NCBI GenBank assembly: GCA_023548195.1
Contig: JAJHZJ010000808.1
Span: forward strand, 5,375,182 to 5,439,181
DNA: 64,000 nucleotides
Direction: 5' to 3'
Source of the DNA: Bettongia penicillata ogilbyi
Taxonomy: Eukaryota; Chordata; Mammalia; Diprotodontia; Potoroidae
The first letter of the stretch is position 1, and every line of letters begins with the position of its first letter. The notes beneath the pieces are model-generated. The model had not been told where the DNA came from, did no database searches, and was given only the letters and a program-made list of their open reading frames with translations. The translations under genes and the position numbers were made by a program. This document shows, in pieces, positions 1 through 10,965 of the stretch.

Positions 1-1269
1 TTCTCTTCTCAGTGAAGATTTGGGAGTAGTTGGGTAACCATTCAGCATCCTTTGTATGACAGTGTATCAAATATTTGAAAACAAATCTTAATTTTTACTT
101 TTGGAACTTTGGAGTTTCATCTCTGCAGCGACATGAATTGGTAATCCCATTGCTAATCATCAAAGAAGAACTCCCTGCGTCTTTCAAAATCTTCCACAAT
201 TTGGCTCCACCAGACCTCTCCAAACCTTACTTCTTTCTCATGTCCTAAGATAAGCCATATCTTCTAGGGATACTGGCCTCCCTACTGTTTCTTCTATAAG
301 AGAGGCTTGTTTCTACCTGTTCTTTGTCCTTATGTTCCCACCTTATGGACCATCCACATTCATTGACTTCAATCACCTAAGTCATTCCTGTTCTTTCAGT
401 TACATCTTGAAGCTTTTATAGAATAATACATACTAATCTCTCCCTTCTTGGAATTCCATTTGAACATCTGCTTCTTGATTCCATATTATTTTGCTTGTTA
501 AATATTTCACATATATTCACATCTTCTAGCCCCCAATCAACGTCATCTCATCCAGTAAGTGCCATGAGGGGCAAGAGTCATATTTGCATCTTTTACAGTG
601 CTTGACACAAATCTAGAGTAGATACTGACTAAATAAATATATGGTTGGTTGATTTTGTCTTTGAAGTACAGGTATCATTGGAAATGGAAATAATCAAAAA
701 GAAATCTGTACCTTGTATAATTATAATGACCATCCTTGGCATTAGAGAAGAGGTGAAAAAAACAGTTGGAGACTATGGGGTGTGACGGTATTATGGAGAG
801 TGCTGTCATTACTATCATTCCAAGTGTTGTTTAGCTTTGCTCAGTTGTTTAAAAAAACTTTATCGAAACAAAAGGTTTAATAGGTATGAAACAGGTTGTA
901 ATATGAAATGAATGTGGTTTTAAAAGGTGACAATGAAATAAAAATATAAACTACGCATGTGATAGTGGCAAAAATAGTATCGCTACTAATTGAAAAAATC
1001 CTATTGTTCGAACTTTTAAGCTTGTTTTTTTCCCTTTATTAAAGTGGGAGTTACCCCTGGTACCCCAGAATATACCAATTTATATTAATACTTTAGAGTA
1101 ATTAACTGAGAAATGGACAGAAGAAACCTTGTACTCGCCCAACCTTGAACAAATCTTTTAACGCCATAGAAACTTGCCATTTCAAAGAAAGTGGCTTATT
1201 TAAGCTCTCCCAACAGGAAAACAGCCCATCCCACCCCCTAATTATCAACACTTTTCCTTTCTTACCTAG
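1..1269 (+). other. Intron upstream of exon A (3' part)
   Basis: AT-rich intron, 5' end outside the window. It holds an L2-like LINE tail at about 165-655 and no coding segment that I can support. It ends in a pyrimidine-rich tract and 'ttacctag' before exon A. Confidence 0.75.
165..655 (+). repeat. L2-type LINE 3' fragment
   Basis: Degenerate L2-like text in + orientation (…'cacctaagtcattcctg'…'gtgccatgaggggcaagagtcat'…'cttgacacaa…tagatactgactaaataaatatatggttggttg'). The last part is the typical L2 tail, with 'small cause of listing, days/age' style decay typical of an ancient mammalian repeat. Family assignment is from memory of the L2 consensus. Confidence 0.55.
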
Positions 1270-1522
1270 GCAGAGGAAGTGACTCAGAACCTGACTTGCC
1301 TCATCGAAAGCTGCCAGATGTAAAGAAGGATGACATGTCAGCAAGAAGGACTTCTCATGGTGAGCCGAAATCAGCAGTGCCTTTTAACCAGTACCTCCCC
1401 AACAAGAGTAACCAGACAGCTTACGTACCTGCGCCTTTGAGAAGGAAGAAGGCAGAGCGAGAGGAGTACCGGAAGAGCTGGAGTACTGCAACCTCACCCC
1501 TAGGAGGGGAGAGAACTTTCAG
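1270..1522 (+). CDS. LIMCH1: LIMCH1 exon A (DD-module repeat 1)
   Basis: This 253-nt coding exon starts with 'gc' after 'cttacctag', completing a Gly codon. It continues [33 protein letters not shown], then [10 protein letters not shown] and a basic stretch ([17 protein letters not shown]) before [10 protein letters not shown]. It ends 'ttcag' before 'gtaggg', leaving 'ag' of an Arg/Ser codon. It is the most upstream exon in the window and the donor side of the whole cassette array. The LPD-x-x-KDD-x3-RR module recurs in exons C, D, E and F. The segment lies after the CH domain in LIMCH1, in a region expected to be disordered. An alternative acceptor three bases downstream ('ggcag') is possible. 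An in-frame ATG at 1314 region is internal and not a start. Confidence 0.93.
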
Positions 1523-1534
1523 GTAGGGTCAACC

Positions 1535-1668
1535 TTTCGCCTTTGTTTCTTTTTCTTTTCTCTCCTCTCCTGTCCTCTCCTCTCCTCTCTTACTTTCCCT
1601 TTCCTTTTCCCTTCCCTTCCCTAATATTCTCTTCTCCTTCTCCCATCCTTTCTTCTTTCTTTCATGAC
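1535..1668 (+). repeat. Pyrimidine-rich low-complexity tract (TCTCC/CCTTT)n
   Basis: Almost pure C/T for about 130 bases immediately after the exon A donor, with degenerate CTCTC and CCCTT units. It may bind PTB-like splicing factors, which is inference only. Confidence 0.85.
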
Positions 1669-2047
1669 CTGAAATAAGTGCCCTTACTGAGCATATGTCA
1701 AATTATGGCAACGTCAGCCCCTTCACGGAATACTCTTGCCACTATGTTGTAACATTTGCCTTGTTGACATGGCTGTTGAGAACACAGGTTTCCATTCTGT
1801 GCAAAAACTATACTGGTCATAGACCCTTGTCTGACGTCTTCCAAAGAAATTGGCTTCTTGAGGAGCCAGGTTAGGTGCAGGGAGATTGCACTATGAATTG
1901 GGGAGTTAAGGGAAAAGTCTGTGAGATCTTCCTTGAGTAGAGGTAATCCTAGTTGACTGTCAAGAACTTTGGTTCTCCCAATTTGAAGTAAGTGTCTTAA
2001 CCAATTTATTCTTTACCTCTTAAGTTTTTAAAAATTTGTAGTTTGTA

Positions 2048-2295
2048 CACCTTTATCCTTGTGCAACACTTTACAGTTTGAAAAGTTCTTTCGCTTACCT
2101 TATCCCATCTGATGATCATAAAACAGCACAGTTAAGAAGATATAGCAGTTATTTTCATCTTCCTTTTATGTCACAGGAAACTGAGGCTGGTAGAAGCTGC
2201 TAGCCATGTGAAGATAAATCACTCTCATAATTTGAACCCAGGTCATTTGACCCCTTCCTCCTTCTTGCCCTCTCATTCCAGTGCTCTTTCTGGGA
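2048..2295 (-). repeat. MIR-type SINE, antisense
   Basis: Reads on + as the reverse of a MIR core: 'cactttacag…ttcat…caggaaactgaggc…ccaggtcatttgacc…ccagtgctctttc'. Old and diverged. Confidence 0.6.
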
Positions 2296-2664
2296 TAAGC
2301 AATACAAAATCTCAATGTTTTCTATCTAATTGTATGGTTTATAGACTTTGAAAGGGAAAAGATCTTATTACATAATAAAGGTTAATACATTTTTTACAGT
2401 AGGAGAAATCATTTGGAATAGCACGTAAGAGCTGCCGAAATGATTGTATATTACATTGACTGTTAGGAAATGATTCACCTTTATGTTTCTCTGGGTATTT
2501 TCATTGAATTACTAGGTTAACTATATGTCACATAAATAATGACTTTTCATTTTTATAAGCTAAGATTATTTTTACAACAGTTAACAATGATATCCAGTTT
2601 GGTCTCAGCATAACCATCAATGTGGCACTTCCCATTTGGTAAACTGTATTGTACAACTCAATAG

Positions 2665-2934
2665 CTACCCAGAAACCATAGAGGAGGAAGCACAAAATGA
2701 AGTGGGGGCTCATGGTGAAGAGGCACAGGACGCCCCATCGGATCCTGGTGGAAAGCCTTCAGACACGGGGTTAGACTTGCATGAGCAGAATGGTAAGGAA
2801 CAGTCTCTTCCGGAGAGTACAAAGGAAATGGTAGCACAGAAAGCCACCCGAAAAGATCTCGAAGAGATGAGAAAACGCAGAAGGTTGGAGCAAGCTGGCA
2901 TCAAGATCATGCCAGCTGCACAGCGTTTTGCCAG
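2665..2934 (+). CDS. LIMCH1: LIMCH1 cassette exon B (acidic then basic)
   Basis: An open, phase-compatible segment of 270 nt (90 codons). It enters with one base (completing Ser after 'ag' of exon A) and leaves with 'ag' before 'gttagc'. It encodes an acidic N-terminal half (SYPETIEEEAQNEVGAHGEE), then a basic helix-like end (TRKDLEEMRKRRRLEQAG, KIMPAAQRFAR). It does not carry the DD module of its neighbours. Because its length is a multiple of three, skipping it keeps the frame, and the short isoform I know lacks it. The acceptor 'caactcaatag' has a poor pyrimidine tract; other upstream AGs either are out of phase or hit a stop at once. A regulated alternative exon is likely, but the exact start is less certain than for the other exons. 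Confidence 0.72.
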
Positions 2935-4734
2935 GTTAGCTCTGTGGTTACAGGATAGGCGTGCATGTCTTGTGCCTTGAAATGCATTGGGTATGGTTGG
3001 CATTCGTTCTTCAGTTTGTCCCTCCTAACCTTGCTTCCCACAGCTGAGGGGGTGGAAAAGTAAGTGGCATTTACAAGTATCTGCTGTTTCTCTGCTAGTT
3101 GATTATTTTAGAAAGCTTATGTGCTTGAAACGGAGTGACACCTTGAGTGGGCTTGGCAGAGATTGATTGTTTAATGCATTTGTTGCAATTGAATTTCATA
3201 ACTCCAAACCACCATGCAATGGTTTGTCTTGACCGAGTCAGTGCTTTTTGCTTATTTCTCTGTTGTTATTAGAACTTTATTTTTCTACCAGTTTTAAATG
3301 GCTTATATTCAAATATCGTTAGGGAATGGTCAGTGTTACCATTCAATGAGGAAGATTTTATGAAGAATGACTAGTCCTTCCTTAGTAATAGCCCCTTGCC
3401 TTCTATGTCTCAAGTGACTAGTAAATAACTTCGCTACACACAGATCTCCTATAACCAGAACCCTCGTTATTGGTAGTTTGTTTTTTTTAACCAAGGGTTT
3501 GGGGTAAATGGGATTAAAGATTTGAGTGGTGAGTTGAAAGTCTGCCACTAGTATCTAATGATGACATTCTCCTGTTACATACCAGAGAACACTGAGAAAT
3601 CAAAATCAGAGTGATAATATTAAAATATAAAAATCTAGTTATTCTGAAACAGTGATCACTTAAAAGATGTTCTCATTTAATAACCGTGAAACAACATAGT
3701 CACATGTATTGAATTCAGTATTTTCTCTTTTTCAATGCAGTGGCATACTTAATATGAATAATTATTTCTGATTCACACATATATTGACTGTATTCTTAGA
3801 TTCTTTTGTTTCAAGAAAAATAAATGTTCTCCTTTCTTCCGGATAAATATATACACACTACAAATGTGTTTGTTACAACATGAAAACTAACACAACACTT
3901 GCACGTAAACATATATACACTATTTTCACTTAACTCTCAGATACCATTTGTATTAAAGGGGACAAAGATGTAAAATAACTCAAAAACACTTCACAACAAC
4001 CTGTATATGTAATTTATGTGTAATGTGTGTAACATACATGTGTATGATATGTACTATGTAATATAGATAAGTAGAATATAATAATATAATATCTGTATAG
4101 TCATATTGCATATGCCCTGTTCTAAGCTCCTGGTTCAGTCGTCCAAACCCCAGGTCAGGGTTACTGGCCAACTTCTATGTTCTTTTGTGCCTCAGAATGT
4201 TTTGTCCTATAATAGAGTATAAGCTCTTTGAGGTTAGGAGCAGGTTTGCTTTTTTTTTATATTCCTGGTCCACATAGATCTTATGTTTGTGGAATTAAAT
4301 CAACTGTGATAGAGGGGACTTCAAGTTCTACAGATAATGTAATTGTGAGTGTGAATTCACTTTCCACGCTTCAGGGCCTCAACCCTATAGTTGACCAGTT
4401 CAACTATGTTTTATTAGTCAGTCACATCTTCTTGCCCTATTACCTTTTTGTCACTTATGCTGTGCCAGTTCTTAACCCGGGACCATCACCACCATCTGTC
4501 TTCTGGGTTCCTACTTTTGTGCAACGGAACATTCTTGGAAGACAGTTATTCCCAGTGACCCCTCATCCCTGGGCAGCAATGCCTTTTCTTCTTCCATGGT
4601 TGACTTTCATATCTTTGAAGCAGCTGTTTCAGGCTGTCTTCTCAAACCCCCTAAATTCCTTCATCTCCTTTTTGTTACTCTGTTCTTAAAACCTCTCTAA
4701 ACCATCTTCTTCTTCTTCTTACTCTGTTCTCTGG

Positions 4735-5200
4735 AAAGGTGTCTTTGCTTGATAAGATAAGTCAGTCTTTTTGTGCAGACTTCCCTTTCTGTATTCATTG
4801 GCAACTGATTTAAGTGACTCTGATATTCAATCTCCCTGTCTGATTCCTTCCTTTCTATCTAGAAATATGACTGTGTCTGCCCTATCCATGAAAATCCTTA
4901 GCTCAATTATACTTCCTCCTTAAGCTAATGTCCTTTATCTCTCTTTTATTTTATTGCCAACTTCCTGAAAATAGATTTGTTGCTTTGACTTCCTCATCAT
5001 CCATTCACTTTCCAGTTACTTTCCATGCAGCTTTTGGACCCTACCATCTTGAAAAGTACCCTTTCAAGGGTACTAACCATCTCTTAACCAATATATCTTA
5101 TGGCCCTGTTCCCATCCTCTGATTTCTGTAGTATTTCACATTATTGCCCCACCACTTCTTACTGGATATTCTCTGCCCCTTTATTTTTTGTGACACTACT
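4735..5200 (+). repeat. L2 LINE, ORF2-derived fragment (5' piece)
   Basis: Degenerate L2 text: 'actaaccatctcttaacc' corresponds to the RT-domain region before '…tgtgacactact'. Its continuation is found after the L1 insertion, at 5975. The ORFs in it are short remnants, not genes. Confidence 0.6.
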
Positions 5201-5972
5201 TTTTAAAAATTTTTTTTTTTTTAGTTTTCAGCATTCACTTCTGTAAGATTCTGAGTTCCAAATTTTCTCCCCATCTCTCTCCTCCGCTCACCCCAAGATG
5301 ATAATTTGATATAGGCTCTACATATTAAACCTATTTTCACATTAGTCATGTTGTAAAGAAGAATTAAAACCAATGGGAGAAACCATGAGAAAGAAGAAAC
5401 AAAAAGAGAGAGAGAGAGAAAATAACATACCTCAATCTACATTCAGACTCCCTACTTCTTTTTTTAGATGTGGACAGCATTTCCCATCATGAAGTCTTGG
5501 AGTTGCCTTAGGTCCTTGCATTGCTAAGAAGGGATAAGTCTATCAAAGTCAGTCATCGCACAGTGTGGCTATTACCATGTACATTTCCTGGTTCTGCTCC
5601 CTTCACTCAGCATCATTTCACATGTCTTTCCAGATTTTTCTGAAGTTTGCCTGTTTGTCATTTTTTATAGAACAATAATATTCCATTACATTCATATACC
5701 ACAAGTTGTTCAGTCATTCTCCAACTGATGGGCATTCCCTCAATTTCCACAATAAAGAGATGCTACAAATATTTTTGTACATGTGGGTTCTTTTCCCTTT
5801 TTATGATCTCTTTGGGCTATAGACCCAGTAGGGGTATGCCGGGTCAAAGAGTGTGCACATTTTTATGGCCCTAGGGCATAGTTCCAGATTGTTCTTGAGA
5901 ATAGTTGGATTGGTTCACAACTCTACCAACAATGCATTAGTGTTCCAATTTTCCTACATCTTTTCCAGCATC
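5201..5972 (-). mobile_element. Truncated L1 LINE 3' end, antisense, inserted into L2
   Basis: The poly-T at 5211-5222 is the reverse of an A-tail. It is followed by reversed L1 3'-UTR text ('agcattcacttctgtaagattc', 'aatattccatta', 'gggctatagacccagtaggggtatgccgggtcaaa', 'tctaccaacaatgcattagtgttcc'). These are the familiar antisense landmarks of the mammalian L1 3' end. It breaks off at about 5972, where L2 text resumes. Its 3' end resembles the 3' end of the larger element at 41.4 kb. No clean target duplication is visible. Confidence 0.75.
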
Positions 5973-6990
5973 CCAAATCTAGATAACCAGGCCACTAATC
6001 ATTCTTTCCAACTTCAGGCCTGAAATGTCAATCACCAGGTCCGTTTGTGTATTCCACGTGCATCTCAAATTGATATGTCTCAAAAAGAACTATCTTTTTT
6101 CCTATAAATCATCCAGACTTTCTATTTCCATTGAGGGTGCTATCACCTTCACAGTGACCCAGGTCTGTGTACTTGGTGCCATTTTAGAACTCTTCCTGTC
6201 CCATAACCTTCACATACCTAATCAGTTGCCAAGTCCTGTCAATTCTGCCTCTACAGCATGTCAAACATCTCTCCCCTTCTTTCCATTTATACAGAGAAAG
6301 TCTACTAGTTGAGGGTCCTCAGTGCCTTTTACCAAGTAATTGTGGCATCCTCCTAATTGCTTGGCTACTTCTACATTCTTTTCTGGGCCATGTTCCACAT
6401 GGCCACCAAAATAAACTTCCTAAGGCACTCACTTGATTGTATTACTCCCTGGCTCAGAAAATCTTCAGTGGCTTCCTTTTTCTTTATAATAACACACCAA
6501 TCCCATGGCTTGGCACTTCAGACCTTTCATAATCTGTTTCCACTTGCCCTTTCCAGGCTGACTTCATTTTATTCTCCTTCACAAACTTGACATTCCTGCC
6601 CAGTGGAGCTACTAACTGTTCCTTGAACTTATCATGCCATTTGCTACCTCCATGCATTTCCATAGGCTGCCTCCCAGACCTAGAATGCCCACCTTCCTCT
6701 CTCCTCTGCTCTTCTTTCCATCTCCTTGTGAACTTTCAGGTTATTTATCTTACTTCCAGGCACAGACCCAATGCTACCTCCTTTGTGAAACCTTCTCTGA
6801 TCCAATCTGTGTTAGTGTTTCCTTCCTTTTCAAGTTACTTGGTATTTACTTCTCTATGTATTTGTGATATCCATCAGTAGAAATCAAGTTCTTTATGGGC
6901 AGGGACTCTTTTGATTTACTGGACTCTGCTAGATATAGTCCAGTATTCCTTGTATCTTCTTAGTTGGTACTTAGTAAATATGCAGATTTC
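5973..6990 (+). repeat. L2 LINE, 3' piece after L1 insertion
   Basis: Resumes with 'cccaaatctagataaccagg' and 'catctcaaattgatatgtctcaaaaagaac', continues through the L2 3' portion ('cttccttttt'…'gaaaccttctctgatcc'), and ends in the tail 'caagttctttatgggcagggactctttt…gtacttagtaaatatg'. About 250 bases of L2 expected between 5200 and 5973 are missing. Confidence 0.65.
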
Positions 6991-7624
6991 TCAAGTTGAA
7001 TTCCAAGATGACCGGATCATCAGAACATGGCAAGTATTTACAAATCATCATATGGCATCTCAATAACTATTACATATTTGTTGTGCCATACTTTAAAGTA
7101 AAAACAAACACTACTGCTTTTTGGATTTATCTATACATGCGCTGTTAAAGAGCATCCACAGTGAATGTTTGTTGGAGAAACAGCCTTTATGAATTATAGT
7201 CTGTGCCAGACATATCTTCATCATCATGGTTGATTGAAAGGTGTAGAGAATATAAGATCCTGTTCTTCCTGATGTTAGCTATTAGAAAGCCTTAGATTTG
7301 ATAGAACAAAATTCTCCCTTAAAAGCTCTCTTCCCAGAAAGGGCTGTACGATGCATAGGGCAAGATGTTGTGGTTTGCCCGAGGTTCCCCAGCATTCAAA
7401 TCTGTATCGTCCAGCTCGAAATTCAGTACCCATTCTACAGGAGCACATTTTTCTTTGCATCCTTCATATTTGCCCATTTTCTCATACATTAATATTCTGT
7501 CATACTAATAGATAACAATTTATTTCACCATTAATAGAAATTATCCAATTCAACTACAAATGAGATGAATATTACAAAACAGAAAAGACTATTGGAGTCT
7601 AAAAACTTAGAACACTTGAACATA

Positions 7625-7815
7625 TAAATATAAGGCTGTATGTGATATTGCAAGAGGAGTGCGGTGTTTGTATCCCACCTCACATCCTTGCTGTGTGTTA
7701 TTTCTGGCAAGTTATTTCACTTTTCCGAATTTCAGTTCATTTGTTTCTTCCTTCATGGGGTAATTGTGAGAAAAACATGGCAAACCTAAAAACCTTCTAT
7801 AAATGTAATTTGCCC
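7625..7815 (+). repeat. MIR-like SINE
   Basis: Diverged MIR core on +: 'tgtttgtatcccacctcacatccttgctgtgtgttatttctggcaagttatttcacttttccgaatttcag'. Low identity but correct order of landmarks. Confidence 0.5.
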
Positions 7816-8261
7816 TTTTTCTTACTACTACCAAGTCTGTGGATTTTACCTCTTTGAATTTTGGATTTAAAGTTGGACATTTGTATTTCTGGTTTGTGAA
7901 TGAAAATGGCATCATGTTCTAGAGTCACTTGTTTTTTCCTACAGTCTTCCATCCCGTAACTCCTTTCTCCTGTGGCCTACCATTCTGTGTAGGTGGAATC
8001 ACATTCTGTCTCTTTTTCTCTGTCTTCTTTGTTCCTAGTCTTGTGCTCATGAGTGTTGCTGGGTGGAGGGGAGGGGGTTTTACACTGAGTCCCCTACAAA
8101 CTCCTGTTGTGTCACTCAGCTAGGCCTGTGTGACCTTACAGTATTCCTTCTACTCCCACTTTTACTTCTCTACCACCATGTCCCCTTCTTTCTTCCTCTT
8201 GCTTCCATCTTTACTAAGAAGATTGAGATCTCTGAAAAAGACCTCTACGTGTGCCCTGTGC

Positions 8262-8320
8262 CCTCCAGGAGTTCACCCTACGTTTGTCTCCACTGATCTT
8301 CCAGGGTGAACTCCTGGAGG
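8262..8320. repeat. Perfect 18-bp inverted repeat, 23-nt loop
   Basis: Bases 8262-8279 (cctccaggagttcaccct) are the exact reverse complement of 8303-8320, and a T6 run follows. Transcribed, this makes an 18-bp stem. It sits in intron B-C between L2 relics and matches no element I know. The stem is shorter than a usual microRNA precursor. Confidence 0.9.
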
Positions 8321-8539
8321 TTTTTTCTCATCTGTGGGCTCCTTCCTTTTATTTGTGAACATGCCTAGTTTTCTCCTATTGTTTAAAATAAACCTTCACT
8401 TAACACTGCTCTGCCTTCAGGTTATTGTGCTGGGTAACTTCTCCCTTTCATGGACAAATTCTAGAAAAAACATGTACATTCATTGCTTCCATTTCCTAAC
8501 ATACACACATACCCCACTGGCTTCTCAGTCCTTTGCAAT

Positions 8540-9835
8540 GTGACTATTGGCCCCACAGTGTCACTGAAACTTCTCTCTGTTCAAGGTTGTTAATGATTTC
8601 TTGAATATGAAATCCTTTTGTGAAATTCTATTGCCTTTTCTCAGTTTTCACCGTCTCTGAACTCTGAGAAGCTTTTGACCTGGTCAGCCGTCCCCTCCCT
8701 TGATTTCAATAACATTGCCCTTATCCTAATTCTGCTCCTACCTATTTGACTACTACTCTCTGTGTCCACTGCTGAATCAACATCTAAATTGGTGGGCCCC
8801 AAACCTCTGTTTAGGGACCATTTTTCCTTCTTTCTCTTCTCCTACCCTCTCATTGCTGTCATCAGCTCCCATGGACTCAATTATCATTGATAGATAAGTA
8901 GGAGGCTCCCAGATTCATGTATTCAGCCTTAGTCTCTCCCTTGAATTCACCAGTTACCTTCTGAACATCTCTACCTGGACCTCAAGCCCAGGACGAAACT
9001 TGATATCCTCCTTCGCCTCGAATCCGTGCCTCATCAAACCATCAATATTTCTGCTTATTAAATGAAAGGAGGGAGATAATTAAATTTCATTCAGTCTAGT
9101 TTGGTATCTTCTAGGTCATCTTTGATTCCTCTCCCTCATTGGGACTGAGTCATCTTGACCCTTCCTTCAAAACAGCTCTTCTTTCTACTTATACCATCAC
9201 ACTTTATTTAGTCCTTCATAAACTTTTGCCTGTGATCCAGGATTGGGTCTCCTTGTTTCGAATCTCACTCTGCAATTTGTCCTCCTTGTGGCTTGCTTAC
9301 TACCCCAGTGTTGTTCCAAAGCAAAGTCTGAGCATGTCCCTACCCTGCTCAGATATTTTGAGTGGCTCCTTTTTGTCTCTAGGGTAAAATGTAAACTTTT
9401 CAGTAAACTCTTTAAGGCCTTCCGTGAGATGGCTCACACACCTCTCTGTCCCATAGGACTCCTCTTCAGATGCACCCTATGTACAATACAGTGAAATTCT
9501 CAGCTTAAATATTTGGCAAGCTTGACAGCTCATCCCCCACAGTGTATGTCAGTGCTCTCCTTTCTAAACTCTGCCTCTGAGAATCCCTACCTTTTGTACA
9601 TCTCTTGTCAAGTGTTCCTTCTGTCTTCCTCCTCCTTTGAAGTTGTTCATGATTCATCGAGTTGTCAGTGTTTTCTCCTTCTATACATTATATTGCATTT
9701 ACTTATCTGTGTATGGATTGTGTCCTGACAGTAAAATTTAAGGTTCTTGAGACTAGGTTTAGGGGGTTTTGCCTTTGTGTCACCTCTAGTTCTTTATAGG
9801 TTAGTGCTTTAAAAAAATTTGTTGAGCTGAGTTCA
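8540..9835 (+). repeat. Long L2 LINE fragment (RT region to 3' end)
   Basis: L2 landmarks occur in order on +: 'tcactgaaacttctctctgttcaaggttgttaatgatttcttg', 'gagaagcttttgacctggtcagc', 'ctcctacctatttgac', 'gaacatctctacctggacctc', then the 3' part 'tgagtggctcctttttgtctctagggtaaaatg' and tail '…ttgagactagg'. Many stops; no intact protein. Confidence 0.7.
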
Positions 9836-9974
9836 ACAGATTATCTATGTGGATTTAAGAAATTTCCTTTTGCTTTAAGCCAGTACAAGCCTCGAATTCT
9901 AGATCTATGAGTCAGGTTGCTTGGTACATAGGCCATTTAGGAGGGGCGCACCCAAAATTTAATACCTTGAATTT

Positions 9975-10105
9975 CTAAAGTGCTTTTTTGTTTCAAAGTA
10001 CTTTTATCTGTGCCTTCTTATTTCATTTTCTGAATAACCCTATGGACTGGGGGAAGAGACAGAAAGTAAAAGTGGTTTTTATCCCCATTTTCATATGACA
10101 TTAGA
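9975..10105 (-). repeat. MIR fragment, antisense
   Basis: Short reversed MIR text ('aagtgcttttttgtttcaaagtacttttat', 'ctgaataaccctatggactgggg', 'tccccattttcat'). Confidence 0.5.
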
Positions 10106-10889
10106 AATTCAGGAATCCTGTGCCACCAGTATATGTATATTTTAGAAATACTTTCATAACAAGGCCTACTTTTATAATTATGCAGAAACTAATATTTATT
10201 AGTATCTATATTCTTTAAAAGATAAGCAACTTTGTAATTTCCTTTTTTAGTTATGATTGATTTACTTGGGTCAGTTTTTAAAAATAAAGGGCATTACAAA
10301 TGGAGTCAAGAACTTAGATTTTAAGAGGATAAAATTAGAACCAGGATTCACTTCCTCCAAATTAAAATGCCATGGAGATTTGAGTTCAGTTGCATAGTGT
10401 TTCCCATTGGAGAAGTAAACTTTTTTTTTAACAACTGAATTATAGGTTTCACGTGATTGCACTTCTTTTCTAATTGTTTTCATATGTTTCAGCGCTCAGT
10501 ATTTTTTGCTAGTCTGTGAATCTTCTCAACCACATAGTAATTAATTATAGAAAAAAAGCTCTCCAAGGAACAATAGACATTTAAGGATTCTGTAGAGGAA
10601 AAGCAGATGTAGCTAAATGCCAGACACATATTCCTCTAAGTCACTCCTTGCCAGATGCCTTTTTCATTGAATATCATCACGCTACACAGGGAGGGTAGTC
10701 AGATAGAGAATTTGTTCTTTACCTATGATACCAGATTTCATCGCCTTTGTTTGGAAGTAGGCGGATGGTGAGGCGATCTGTGCTGCCCTTGGCATTCATG
10801 TGTGGTTTCACAGACTTTGGGACTTCCTTGTTTCTTTATTCAGGTTCCCCTGACTATTTGACTTTAGCTTTTTGGTTAAACTACCCTGG

Positions 10890-10965
10890 AGACAAAGTGT
10901 CAGCTTTCATTTTTGTCACCTTACACATAGTAGCAGCTTAATAAGTGTTTGTTGGATTGAGTATA
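10890..10965 (+). repeat. L2 3' tail fragment
   Basis: 'acatagtagcagcttaataagtgtttgttggattgagt' is an L2-type 3' end. The upstream extent is unclear. Confidence 0.45.

Larger units (their letters stand above)
1523..2664 (+). other. Intron A-B
   Basis: Begins with a long pyrimidine tract (about 1535-1670) and contains a MIR-like fragment (2048-2295). The 3' end lacks a clear polypyrimidine tract; 'caactcaatag' is the only AG in a compatible phase before exon B. Confidence 0.7.

Noticed and set aside
4228..4689. 153-codon + strand ORF
   Set aside because: Overlaps L2-like text, pyrimidine-rich composition, no recognisable domain and no compatible splice phase.
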